Source: Pleurotus ostreatus/Saccharomyces cerevisiae fusant (Eukaryota > Opisthokonta). From it: 54,538 nt of DNA. Location: the NCBI GenBank assembly GCA_024196135.1, contig JAMQCK010000131.1, forward strand, positions 1 to 54,538, given 5' to 3'. A program made the position numbers and the translations under genes. Under the pieces are notes generated by a model. The model did no database searches and was not told the origin of the DNA. It saw only the letters and a list, made by a program, of their open reading frames with translations. Below, piece by piece: positions 43,301 through 54,538 of this stretch (positions within the stretch are counted from its first letter, which is position 1; each line of letters begins with the position of its first letter).

Positions 43301-46300
43301 GGCGCTGCATGTGCTGAGGAAGCAGGTGGCGAATGCGCTAGAGAGGGAGCATGCGTTCGAGTTTGTGGAGGGCTGTGTGGGCGAGCTGTTGAATGAGGTG
43401 CGTCTTGTGGTTAGGGGTGAAGGTTTGAGGCTTACGCTGAGGCAGGGTATCAACAACCGCGACTCTGAGAACGTCTTCCGATGCTGCATCGACGCTGTCT
43501 TTGAGGCGGTCCATATCCCCGAGTTCAACGAGCGTGCAGAGAAGCTCATGAAGGAGGCCAGCAGCTTCGTGTTCAGGACGGAGATAAGGCGCCGCCAGTC
43601 GCCTCTTGTGGAGGGCACCCGCCCCACTCCGTCGTCAATGCTGTCAACGCTGTTGGACGCCATACCCCAGGCTATGGCTCACGACAGCCCTACACGCGCA
43701 AAGAAGGCTGCCGACCTCGTCCGTGCCATCGTCGAGAACCTGGTTGCAACGCGCGACGACGTCGCCGTCAAGGCCGAGGACCTCATGATCATCCTCCACC
43801 AGATCGCCAACCGCTTCACTGCGCTCGCCTTCGAGGACGGTTGGGCGCGCAAGGTCGCGTGCTGCGCGGGCATCGAGATCATGACGGAGACGCCGCACGT
43901 TGCCGTGCGCTGGGTGCACGAGCGCGAGACAGAGATCTACCGCACGATACTGCATGTGCTGAAGGACATTCCCATCGACGTCGAGCGCGACGTGTCGCGG
44001 TTCATGGACGCGATGCTCAGGGTGCTCGAGATGTGCAACCCACGGATCGAGGGGCAGCAGCACCCGTTCAATCGCGCGGCGTCGTTGATCGGCGTGTTCT
44101 TCGTCGAAATTCAAGCTCCGAATCCGCTAGTGCGGGATGCGGTGCACAAGGCGATGGATCGGGTCGTGCGCTTGAGCGGCTGGTCGGCGACGGAGCTACT
44201 CTCGCCGCACCGCGAGAGGCTCCTGTCGAGCATCTACACGAAGCCCCTGCGCGCGCTGCCGTGCAGCATCCAGATCGGCATGATTGAGGCGATTCGGTAC
44301 TGCATTACGCTGGATCCTCCATTGGCGGAGCTGAACGATGAGTTGTTGCGGTTGTTGCACGAGGCATTGGGGTTGGCGGATGCGGAGGACGCGTCGTTGT
44401 TGGGAAGGAATCATCCAAGGCAAGGGACGTTGGATGTCAATCGGTTGAGGGTCGCTTGCATCAAGCTTCTGACGGCGTCGATGCCACTCACGGACTTCTA
44501 CTCAAAGCAGCATCAGACGAGGCAAAGGTGCGATCATCAATGGACTGTTTGGCTTCCATTAAGAGTTGACTAATATGCACTGTAGGGTCACGTCTGTGTA
44601 CTTCAAGTCCTTGTACTCGCCATCGGTGGAGGTGAAAAACGTCGCCCACGAAGGTCTGCGCATGGTTTTGAACCACCAGAGCCGGCTGCCGAAGGAACTC
44701 CTGCAAACCGGCCTTAGGCCCATCTTGATGAACCTGGCGGATCCCAAGCGACTTTCGGTGCCGGGCCTTGAAGGCCTCGCGCGACTCTTGGAGTTGCTTA
44801 CGAACTACTTCAAGGTCGAGATTGGGCACAAGCTGCTGGACCATTTCCACGCAGTCGCCGAACCGCAGACGTTGCAAGCATCCTCGAAGCTAGCGCTATA
44901 CAACAACGAGGCCATCACGAAGCTCGTGCGCCTGGCGAATATCTTCCACCTCCTGCCATCTGCAGCAAACATCTTCCTCGAGAAACTCGTCAACCTGATC
45001 GTCGACACCGAGGACCGGATGCACTTCTCGAGCCGCAGCCCGTTCTCCGAGCCGCTGGCCAAATACTTGGAGCGCTATCCATCGGAGGGCATCGACTTCT
45101 TCATGCGCAACCTGAACTCTCCGAAACACGTGCGTACGCTGCGAAGTATTTTGCAAGCAAGTCTAGCGTCAGGCCTTCAGCGCGAGCTCGCTTCGCGGGC
45201 GGGCGTGATGGTTTCGCTGTTCATCCGAGGGCCAGAACCCGCTCTGGTGCTACCCACCCTGCGTCTGTTCCAAGTCATCGCGGAGTTGGATCATACCTGG
45301 CTCGCTCAGAATGGCTTCGTTGTCGACGCCCTGGTAGACCTTTGGAGAAACGACCTGAAGGTCGCCCAGAGCAATTCGTCCATCGTCGAACGCATAATGG
45401 CCACGCGCGACATCTTCATTACGGCCCTGAAGCAGATCCCTCGCATCGACCTTCTCACGGAGATAATCTCGCTGTACTCGCTCAACCTGGGCATCAATCT
45501 CATCCCAACGACACGCTTCCTCTATGAGCATGTAGCCCTGAGCCATGATCTCATGTTCAGGCGCAACATCTTATACCGCTTCTTGACCTGGTCGGACGAG
45601 CCAACAAGGAGCTCTGCAGATCGAAGCCACTTCCTGCGCTACATGGTCACTCCGATTTTGCAGGTCCATGCAGTGCGCGACAAAGCGGTTGAGGAGCTCA
45701 TCGACGCGGACTACGTACACCAGCTCAGCAAGCGAACCTGGCAGGCTCCGAAGGCCATGGACCCAAACAACGGCATGAGCGAGGACGCGAAGATCGAACT
45801 CCTTTACCTGATGACGATCTTTGTGCAGCACTACTCGAAGCTTCTGGAGGACGAGCGCAAGGGGATTTTGAAGTACGCGTGGGACGTTATCCCCAACGAG
45901 GAAGACAATCTCGTGAAGCAGACCGCGTTGCTCTTAACTGCCAGGTGCTATGCCGCCTTCCAGGCTCCAGCGAACTTCATTATGCGCTCATGGTCGACGT
46001 TGTTGCGCACGCCGCAGGAGATCAAGAACAACATCCGGGCGGAAGCTCTGTCGACGATCACTCAGTCTTTGCCGGGCCCTGAGCCTGGTCAGGAATTCCC
46101 GCAGTGGGCTATGATGGCTCGTAGGCTGACTCAAGAAGAAGGAAGCACCCAGCTGACAACGAGCACGCTGTGTCAACTCATCGTCAAGCATCCCCAGCTA
46201 TTCTACCCCGTGCGCGCCCTCTTCGTCGCCCATATCTCGAACTCGCTCTCGAAGCTGGGCATGAACAATGCGACGGCGGCTGAGTATCGCGCGATATCTA

Positions 46301-49300
46301 TCGAGGTTCTTCACATTCTGTACGACTGGGAGCAGCAGGCTATGGAGGAGATTGCGAAAGGAGGCAAGGCTTGGACGACGCCGCTCATCGTGAAGGAGAA
46401 CATGGTCAGCTACTTGATTCGCATCGCGACTTCCCAACCAGATCCGCGACTGGTTGCAGACCCCCGCATCGCCCTATCTCTGGACTCGCCATCGCACCTC
46501 GTCACGCGCTCCTTAGCGCTCCTGAAGCTTGTTGTCGGACCCAAAGGCTTCACAGACGTAACGTTTGGTTTGCGATACTTCTCAAAGCCCCTCGAATCGG
46601 TAAGTCATTGTATTCGGCCTGTTCCATGCAGTCTAACACAGCCTCAGGAGCTGAACAACGACAGCACCATATCCTGGGCCATCTCGTGTGCGAGGGTATT
46701 GCAGATCATCAGTTCGGAGCAAACCGACGATTGGTTCAGGACGCATGCCGAGTTCCTGCACAAGCTACTGCACCGCGGTATGCTATCGGAGAACGTTGCG
46801 TTGTATGATGCGCTCTACCCCATCTTGGAGCGGCTTCTTCAGCTGTATCCGTTGCCGAAAGAGGATGAAGAGGTCGACACGCCCATGGCAGACTTCTTCA
46901 AGTTCGTTCATACAGCGATCGCGGACGGTCTCGCGAAGCATGCACCCGTACGAGGGACCTTGTTAATGCTCAAAGCTGTCGTTGGTCCAACACCGGAACG
47001 TATCACCGAATTCTCGCAGGGTTTGCTCAAGCTGTTCGCCAAACTCGTCAAGGACCACGCCACTCTCCCGCCCGACTCGCCCCTACTGGACGCATCCGTA
47101 AAGCAAATCACCATTGCCTTCGAGATTATGCAAACATCCATGACGTACCTGGGCGAGCAGCGCAAGCAGTTCATTGCTGTAGCGAACCTCCTGATCGAGA
47201 AGTCTCGGAGTGTCGTCCTCATACGGTATATGCTCGACATGGTACGAAACTGGACCCTGTCGAGTCAGGAGACGTATCCTACGATGCGGGAGAAGAGCGC
47301 GATGTTGCAGAAGATGGTCATCTTTGAGACGCGCGGCGCCGCCGTATTCATCCCATACCTCCAGCTCATCTACGACATCTTCACGGAGGCCTCCCTGCGC
47401 CGCAGCGACCTCACGCACCGTTTGGAGGCGCCGTTCCTTGTTGGATGTCGCGCGCCTGATCCAGCGCTTCGCGAGAAGTTCATGGACCTGCTGGACTCCA
47501 GCGTTCCGCGCTCACTATCCAACCGTCTCACCTACATCTTCGGTGTTCAGAACTGGGACGCTTTAGCGGATCACAACTGGACGTACCTCGCCATCTACCT
47601 TGTTCTCGGTGCAGCTGATTCGTCGCCTCGATCCAACGCCATGCTTGTTGACGGTGCACTAGCCCGCCCTCCGACGGACGCACTCGTATCTCCCATGCGC
47701 CGCCTCCTATGTCTTGACCTACAAGCTGCCCAAGATACTTGGACGTCGCTCTTCCCCGCTGCGTGGCCGCATATCTCGAGAAAAGAGCAGTCCGAGATCA
47801 CCTATCACCTCATCAACTGTTTAACGCGCGAATATCATGCAAGGCAAGCTCAAGCTCGCCCCAACGTCATTCAAGCCTTTCTCGCCGGAGCGCACGCCTG
47901 CTCGCCACCGCTGAACCTGCCGCCGCATCTGGTGAAATACCTTGCGAAGACCTACGGCGCCTGGCACGTTGGTATGGAGATCCTGGGCACATCTCTGCAC
48001 TACGTGAAGGATGATGAACCGAGCGTGCGCGACTACGTGTACGACTCCCTCGCCGATGTGTACGCAGAATTGGCAGAAGACGACATGTTCTACGGCGTCT
48101 GGCGACATCGCTCCCTTCACAGTGACACCAACAATGGTTTGGCGTTCGAGCAGATCGGTATGTGGGAACAGGCGCAGCAGACATACGAGACGGCGCAGAG
48201 CAAAGCTCGTACTGGGACGATACCGTTCACGGAGCAGGAGTACTGCCTTTGGGAGGATCACTGGATCTTGGCCGCCCAGAAGCTTCAGCAGTGGGAACTC
48301 CTGTACGACCTTGCGAAGACAGAGAACAATCCCGAGCTTCTGCTCGAGAGCGCTTGGCGCACCAAGAACTGGGACGAGAACATCAGCATGATAGAAGAGC
48401 AGATCGCGTTTTTACCGGAGCCACCGACCATTCGTCGACTAATCTTTGAAGCCTTCCTGGCCCTTGTCAAAACATCGAACAAGGGGTCGGATCCGCCTGA
48501 AAAGAATGTCGAGTTCACGAAGGCTTTGGAGGATGCCACTCAGCTGTCTTTGCGCAAATGGGTCAACCTGCCGTCCCATCTGTCCCCTGCCCATATCCCT
48601 CTCTTGCAGAATTTCCAGCAGTTCGTCGAGCTGCAGGAAGCGGTCTCTATTTACGCTTCGCTTGCGACCACGATGGCGGGGAACTTGGAGAAGAAGTCGG
48701 GCGACCTCAAGGTGGTCTTGCAGGCCTGGCGTGAGCGACTACCTAATATCCATGATGATATCAGCATCTGGAGCGACCTCGTCAACTGGCGCCAGAACGT
48801 CTTCAATTCTATCAACAGGGCATATATCCCGCTCATCCCTCAGCAAGGCCAGAACGGTGGCACGACGTCCAACACGAACACGTTCGGCTTTCGTGGCTTC
48901 CACGAAACGGCATGGATCATCAACCGCTTCGCTCACGTCGCTCGCAAACACGAGCTCCTTGATGTATGCATGTCTGCCCTCACAAAGATTTACACATTGC
49001 CGAACATCGAGATCTCGGAGGCATTCTTGAAGCTGCGGGAGCAAGCTCGATGCCATTACCAGAAACCTGCCGAGCTCGCATCCGGACTCGAAGTCATCAA
49101 CAATACGAATCTGGTCTTCTTCACATCGTCGCAGAAGTCGGAATTCTACACTCTGAAGGGCATGTTCAGCGCCAAGATGGGGCGGCATGACGACGCAGGA
49201 TTGGCCTTCGCGCAGGCGGTACAGCTCGACATGCAGCAACCCAAGGCCTGGGCGCAGTGGGGCAGGTTCAGCGACAGATTGTTCAAGGAGAACTCGAGCG

Positions 49301-51893
49301 ACCTGAACCACGCCGCGAGCGCCGTTACTTGCTATCTGCAGGCCGCTGGGCTCTACAAGAACGGGAAAAGCCGGCCGCTCTTGGGTCGCGTTCTATGGCT
49401 GCTGAGCATGGACGACTCGAGCATGACGGTGTTGCGAGCCTTCGACACCTATAAGGGCGAGACGGTACCATGGTTCTGGATCGCCTACATTCCGCAGCTT
49501 TGCCAAGCATTCATGCACAAGGAGATGAAGCAAGCCCGATATATCCTGCTCCAGATCGCTCGACATTACCCACAGGTGAGCCGTTGCATGAAGCAACTCG
49601 TCGGTTTTCACTAACCACTACGAAGGCTCTGTTCTACCACTTGCGCACGTTCCGGGACGAGATCCTCGGCGTCAAACGACTGGCGAGCTCTCATCGGCAA
49701 GTCGCCGCAGCGCGGGCCAGCGAAGCTGCGAACGGTGGCGGCGCCGACGCCGCTGGCCCTACCGCTAGCCCTGCGGCCGGCGCGGAAAGCGCATCGCAAT
49801 CAGCGCAGGCGACTTCCGCTGCGCAAGGTACACAGGTCAAAGACCCAGTGTCTAAGCAGGCGTGGGATTACCTCGAGGAGATCGTGCAGATCTTGAAGAC
49901 CATGTTCCCTCTGCTCACGCTCAGCATGGAGACGTTGGTCGATCAGATCAACACGAAGTTCAAGCTGAACCTGGAAGAGGAATACTATCGCAACATCTGT
50001 CTTCTGCTACACGACGCAAGCACGATGTACGTCAGCCGGACGAACGTGCCCGATGACGACGGTCTGCTGAAGCAAGCGTCTATCGACAACATGCGCCGTG
50101 TCCACGCCAACATGCCCGCGAGTCCCGCCAAGGTTCGTCCTCCCGCATCTATAATACCATACTTTCTGACGCTGTGCAGGCTCACTTCGAGCAAGACTTC
50201 CTGCTGCCGAAGCTCACCCACCAGGAGTACATGCAGAGGTTACAGAGCTGGCGCGATAGATACGAGCGAAGTCTCGATTCGCGGCCGAGGACGCAGTCCT
50301 TAGACTCCATCAGCCACTACCTCACTCAGTTCCAGTATAGCAAGATCGACGAGATCGAGGTACCTGGACAGTACACTGAGGTACGGCTACTATCACTTGT
50401 AACTGAACGCGAAACTGACGACCGGGCAGGACAAGGACAACAATCAGAACTTTGTTCGTATCCAGAAGTTTGCCCCGCGGGTCGAGAACGGGCGTACGAG
50501 TGGGACGCCATGGAAGCGATTCACCATCATAGGCAACGACAACTCGCGCACGACCTTCGCTCTGCAGTTCCCGTACCTGCGGCACTTTAGGCGGGAGGAG
50601 AGGACGATGCAGGTCTTCCGTACGCTCAATCTGTACGTGTCCATCTTGACGCATCTATCCGTGAGGCTAAGACCATGATAGCGCGCTGCGGCGTAAGAAG
50701 GAGACTCTGCGGCGGAATCTGACCTTCCACGTGCCCATGAGCATTGCGTTGAACACGACCATGAGGCTGTGGATGACGGATTCGTCCTATACGACCCTTC
50801 AGGACGTTTATGACCAGTACTGCGTGGACAAAGGGATGTCGAGGGAGGAGGCGATATTCTTTATAGGCGAGCGTGTCCGAAAGACACTGCGTGATATCAA
50901 GAACTCGCAGAGGCAGCAGCAGGTGCGATAGCCTTCACTGCGAGAGTTCACGAAATTGACGGTCACTCCAGAATCCGAGCAAGGTCGAGTACCTCATGAT
51001 GAAGAAGGACATCATAGACGAGTTGATGACCAAGCTCGTTCCGGACAACATTCTGACCAACGTGAGTAGCGTACTTCTCGCATCCGTGTCCGTGGTCTCA
51101 ACAGCCTTCAGTACATGCTACGCACCATGAAGGGGCCGACTGAACTTTGGCGAATGCGGAAACAGTTTACCACGCAATTGGCGGCGAACAGCTTCCTCAC
51201 GTACGTTTTCGGCGTCACGCATCGCTCCCCGAATACGTTCTTCTTCTCGCGCGAGACCGGGCAGATCACGATGGCCGCCCTCACGCCAGGTATGTTGTAT
51301 CGCCTATCTCGCCTTCAGACACGATCTGACGTCAGCGTAGGCATGGCTCAAAACATCCCAATGTCTATGTCTACCGAAGCCGTGCCCTTCCGCTTCACGC
51401 CCAACCTTCAACACTTCGTCGGCCCTATCGGTACGGAGGCTCTCATGACGGCCGGTCTGTTGGCCATCGGACGCAGCTTGACGGACACCGAGGTACGCTG
51501 CTTGCGAAACTCGGTGCGCTATGGAGGCTGACCTTACTGCAGCACGAGCTCGAGTCGTACATCTGCCTGTTCGCGCGCGACGAAATGACGTCCTGGTTCA
51601 ACATGCGCGAGCGATCGTGGTCCGCCGAACCGCAGTTCCGCGCTGTCGTGTTCTCGAACATCGACCAGTTCGTGAAGCGTTCGTGCATCCTGGCGTGCAA
51701 GGAGCAGCGGGAGATCGTGAGTAGCCCCTACCCAGCTCTTTTGCAGCCTACTGACCGACCGTCACAGGCAAGCAGCCAGGACGGCTCCGTGCTGACGCAG
51801 CCGGTCGTGAGCTCCGCGACGAACCTTATCTTGCAGGCGACGAACCCGCTGCAGCTGACGAAGATGGGAGAATTGTACTCGCCTTGGTTCTGA
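40375..51893 (+). CDS. TRA1: SAGA/NuA4 scaffold Tra1 (TRRAP)
   Basis: Tra1 is a very large PIKK-family pseudokinase that docks SAGA and NuA4 acetyltransferases onto activators. The first exon encodes MDAMSTSELEIRVAKIVDPG, and the next starts DLQSKYEAASEIRERIPESP. Long HEAT-repeat exons run from about 42200 to 44530 and from 44566 to 49614, the latter about 5 kb almost uninterrupted. The FAT part includes LAFEQIGMWEQAQQTYETAQ and WAQWGRFSDRLFKENSSDLN. The PI3K-like part has FALQFPYLRHFRREERTMQV and FLTYVFGVTHRSPNTFFFSR, where the catalytic and magnesium-binding residues of active PIKKs are absent. The FATC end is ATNPLQLTKMGELYSPWF at 51893. Total length is roughly 3,500 residues, as in the family. 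Introns cluster near both ends. Confidence 0.96.
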
Positions 51894-52097
51894 TTGTCGT
51901 CGTTGTCTGTTGTGCTACACTATATCTCTGTGTCATGTTTCTGTCATACCACCACTGCTCTCGGACTTGCTCTGTATCGCTGTACCATAGTTTTCTTGCC
52001 AATGTTGAGACTGAAAGCACTCGCACTCATTGTACTTAGCATCATCGCGATGGAATCGAAGCGCAAGATTCGCACATTCGCTACGCTGGAGAAATAG

Positions 52098-53870
52098 CTA
52101 AGTCTGACTCCAAGCTTCAGTCTGCCGGTGCGTCTCGATCATCTGCTCGCTCTCCAGCATCATCTGTCGCACAAAATCAGCACGCTCGATCCCTCTCAAA
52201 GCCCTCACACCCACCTCCGCCGCCATCTGGTGTATATCCGTCTCCGGATGGTTATACATCATCGAGTTCGCGAACATGAGCAGGATGTCTCTGTGGAACT
52301 CGGCCGTGCTCGCGATCGCGCCGTCCCGGATGCGCGCCTTGATCGTCTTGAGGTCGATAGGGCGTTTGACGACGCGGTAGTAGTCGGGCGCCTCGCTCGT
52401 CTTAATGGGGTTGTGGAAGATGTTGCCGTTGCGGTGCTGGGAGATTTGCTCGTGGAGCATGGTGATGACGGGCTTGAAGTTCTTGTTGGCGGGGGGCTGG
52501 GAGGGTGCTGAACGGCGGGAGTTGCGACGGTCTGTAAGCGCGTTGAGTTAGATGTCAAGTAGGAGGAAAAGGAAGACAGACTTTGGTCCTCGTCGGGGGT
52601 TGCCTCAGAACCTTCGCGAGCACGTTTTGCGTCGCGGGCGTTATCGGGGTGGTCCGAAGGCGAAGCCTTGCGCTCTATCGATTTTGTTAGTAGGCAAACC
52701 CGCAGCTCATTCCTAAGCTTACTCAAGCGCGTCTCCGTCTCCTCATCCTCATCCTCGTTCTCATCATCGTCGACCTGCATTTCCTCTGTTTCCGCCTCGA
52801 GAACGTCGTCTGGTGTCTTCCCTTTGCTGCCCACTCGAGAAGCGCCAGTCGACGAGATGCGACTTGACCCTGCAGAGCATAAGGCTTGAGAGAACACGTT
52901 AGGAGCCGACTCACTTCGCTGGTTTTGCAACGGTTCCTCGCCCGAGCTAGCGCCTTCGTCCTCGCTGGGCATCTCCGAGGGCTCTCGTGTCTCCGGAACA
53001 TCTGCTTCCTCCTCAGCCTGTTCCGCGTCTTGCTCCTGGTCACCCTCCGCGTCATCATCGTCCGCTTTCTCATCATCAGGGGTCCCAGCAAGCAACTCTT
53101 CGTCAGTGTCCTTCTCAGCCGCAGCGTCGTCGGCCCTCTTCTGCCTCGTCGCGTCCTATAGCAATACGGGTTGACTATAGTTAGTGAGTCCGTCAACGAT
53201 CTTACGGGTTGGAGGAGGCTTACGTCTCGCGGAGCCGGTATCCTCCCCTCAGCGATTGCTGCGTCCCACTTTCCCGCCTTGATGTCCTCAATTTCGGACC
53301 AGACCTGCCTGTGGTCCGCTCAGTCAGTGTATAACGAGGTCTGAGCAAGACTGCTCACTTGAATGCCGCTTCCTCCGCCTTGATTTGCTGTTCTAGCTCG
53401 CGAAAACGTTCCACATACAGGATCTCTGCCAGCTGCTTGTAGGGAGCAGCTAGAGAATGCTCGTATCAGTGATTCTCTCTTTTCTTCAGTTCAACATACA
53501 ATGCGGTTTTGCATTGTCCGGATGCGACCTGGCGGTCGTTAGCGTCGCCACTGACATTGCCGCCCAAAGACTTACGGGTCTAGTCCGTGGTCATTCATGA
53601 GGTTCGTGTGATGCGCGCGACACATCTTATCAGAGTAAGTGCAGGTCTACGAGGCATACTTGGTCCACAAACCGGAGCATTGAAGTAAGAGGCCGGCCTA
53701 TTCGTAAGTGCATGGCGGTTGAGAGTCTTTGAGACTTGGCTCCATGCGCTGCCACCACCGCCGAACTCGTAGGCAGCCTGTGCTAGCAGCAGATTCTCGA
53801 GGTTTGACAGCGGCGACTCTCGGGCATTCGCCTGCGCCTGCGCCTCTGCCTCGTCGGTTCTTCCCCGCAT
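52098..53870 (-). CDS. BRD8-like bromodomain protein (NuA4-type subunit)
   Basis: The N-terminus (MRGRTDEAEAQAQANA from 53870) leads to ENLLLAQAAYEFGGGGSAWS, QVSKTLNRH and RPASYF, matching the SANT-like start of BRD8/Bdc1. The next exons give PYKQLAEILYVERFRELEQQ, IKAEEAAFK and VWSEIEDIKAGKWDAAIAEG. An acidic Glu/Asp-rich middle region follows, then KRAREGSEATPDED. The C-terminal bromodomain has NIFHNPIKTSEAPDYYRVVK, RPIDLKTIKARIRDG and FANSMMYNHPETDIHQMA, keeping the acetyl-lysine-binding Asn in the YN pair. It ends EAWSQT at 52098. BRD8 proteins are NuA4/TIP60 subunits that recognise acetylated histones. The gene faces TRA1, another NuA4 component, tail-to-tail about 200 bases away. Exon limits in the acidic region are approximate. 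Confidence 0.87.
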
Positions 53871-54160
53871 TTAGCCCGTATGCGCGACTAGAGCTTGTCG
53901 GAAGGAAGCGAAGCAGGCTTATTGCGAGTCCAGAATTTGTCCGAGGGCAAGTCAGCGTAGCGTAGTTGAGAGACACGTCGACCTTAGAACCTTCTTCAGG
54001 TCGTGAGCTGCGAGAGGAAAATTGCCAGCAGAAGGAACGATGGTTGAAGACAAAGTCGGACCGTCCCTAAGTTAGAGCACATGACCGCGCATGGTATTTG
54101 TGGCGTCAGCCCTGCCGTATATGGGTATCTTGCAGTTCATTCGTATTTAAATAGTATTTA
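53871..54160. promoter_or_regulatory. Upstream region of the BRD8-like gene
   Basis: This should hold the promoter of the minus-strand BRD8-like gene. It is bounded on the right by the inverted-repeat element. I see no gene here. Confidence 0.35.
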
Positions 54161-54533
54161 CAGCTGCGCTCAGATCAATAGCGCAGTTCCTTTTTGGGAA
54201 AAATCGCCGAGGCGGGTGTTAGGCAGGGTCGTGAGGCCTCGACGACCTCACAGAACGACGGCGCGCCATTGAAAACCCCCATCTACATACCCGGTTTGTT
54301 GCCCCATCCTCCAGATCGCCATGAAACGTGTCAAAGGGCCCTACATGCCCTGACCTGCTGTACCTCGCATATCTCGCGTCATATTCTCTCTTTCCTCATG
54401 AAAACTTGTAGATGGCTGTTTCTCGTGGTGCTCTACCGAGCTGTGAAGGAAGTGGAATTTTTCGAGCTCGTTCAACGCCCGCCTCGGCGATCTTTCCGAA
54501 AAAGGAACTGCGCTATTGATCTGAGCGCAGCTG
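54161..54533. mobile_element. MITE-like element with 60-bp terminal inverted repeats and TA target duplication
   Basis: The element begins CAGCTGCGCTCAGATC and ends with the exact reverse complement. The left repeat (54161-54220) matches the reverse complement of the right repeat (54474-54533) at 57 of 60 bases, including 35 in a row at the outer end. TA dinucleotides flank both sides (54159-54160 and 54534-54535), as expected for a Tc1/mariner-type insertion. The interior of about 253 bases holds no coding frame I can support, so it is a non-autonomous element. Near-identical repeats suggest fairly recent activity. Confidence 0.8.
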
Positions 54534-54538
54534 TACAT

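Noticed and set aside
42705..44114. Several long antisense frames inside TRA1
   Set aside because: The GC-rich third-position bias of TRA1 leaves shadow frames open; the sense protein is continuous and conserved.
54081..54538. Two open frames sharing the peptide YSCAQINSAVPF
   Set aside because: The shared peptide comes from the inverted repeats of the MITE-like element read on opposite strands, not from a protein family.

Overview
This window is nuclear DNA of a basidiomycete fungus, most likely an Agaricomycete. The genes are GC-rich and dense, with about 20 protein genes in 54.5 kb. Almost all are split by short introns of about 50-60 bases with GTRNGY donors and YAG acceptors. The set of proteins fits: a DUF6593-like protein, a DASH complex subunit, a Kex1-type carboxypeptidase, verprolin, MGM101 and a membrane-anchored beta-helix protein. 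No tRNA, rRNA, CRISPR array or bacterial-style operon was seen. Gene limits come from reading frames, splice consensus and family resemblance recalled without database searches.

Layout. 1-1786 (+) is the 3' part of a beta-helix membrane-anchored protein. 2774-4099 (-) is RNA polymerase I/III subunit AC40. 4418-5091 (-) is a DUF6593-like protein. 5553-9365 (-) is a GCP5-like gamma-tubulin complex protein. 9542-12076 (+) and 12260-14794 (-) are two convergent Kex1-type carboxypeptidases. 15019-16171 (+) is an ER-type membrane protein. 16373-17398 (+) is MGM101. 18311-19572 (+) is a secreted LPMO-like protein. 19995-20847 (+) is a P-loop kinase-like protein with an 11-base microexon. 20894-24568 (-) is MIOS/Sea4. 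24963-26312 (-) is a secreted M43-type metalloprotease. 26753-29202 (+) is a gephyrin-type molybdenum cofactor enzyme. About 29293-30029 (-) is DASH subunit Spc19. 30589-31033 (+) is a small membrane protein. 31156-33506 (+) is an unrecognised seven-helix membrane protein. 33718-34927 (+) is verprolin. 35214-36936 (+) is protein disulfide isomerase. 37097-40159 (-) is GCP3/Spc98. 40375-51893 (+) is TRA1. 52098-53870 (-) is a BRD8-like bromodomain protein. The right edge holds a 373-bp inverted-repeat element flanked by TA.

How the genes relate. Most are housekeeping genes with independent jobs. Three themes recur. Microtubule and spindle genes: two gamma-tubulin ring complex components and Spc19. 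Chromatin: TRA1 lies tail-to-tail with a BRD8-like gene, and both families work in the NuA4 acetyltransferase. Secretory pathway: two Kex1-type enzymes, PDI with a UPR-like promoter site, an ER membrane protein, the metalloprotease and the LPMO-like protein. I see no biosynthetic gene cluster.

The points most worth a second look are the TA-flanked MITE-like element at the right edge, the microexon that encodes the core of a P-loop, the inverted Kex1 pair, the unidentified seven-helix protein with a tail of roughly 400 residues, and the histidine-rich linker in the molybdenum cofactor enzyme.
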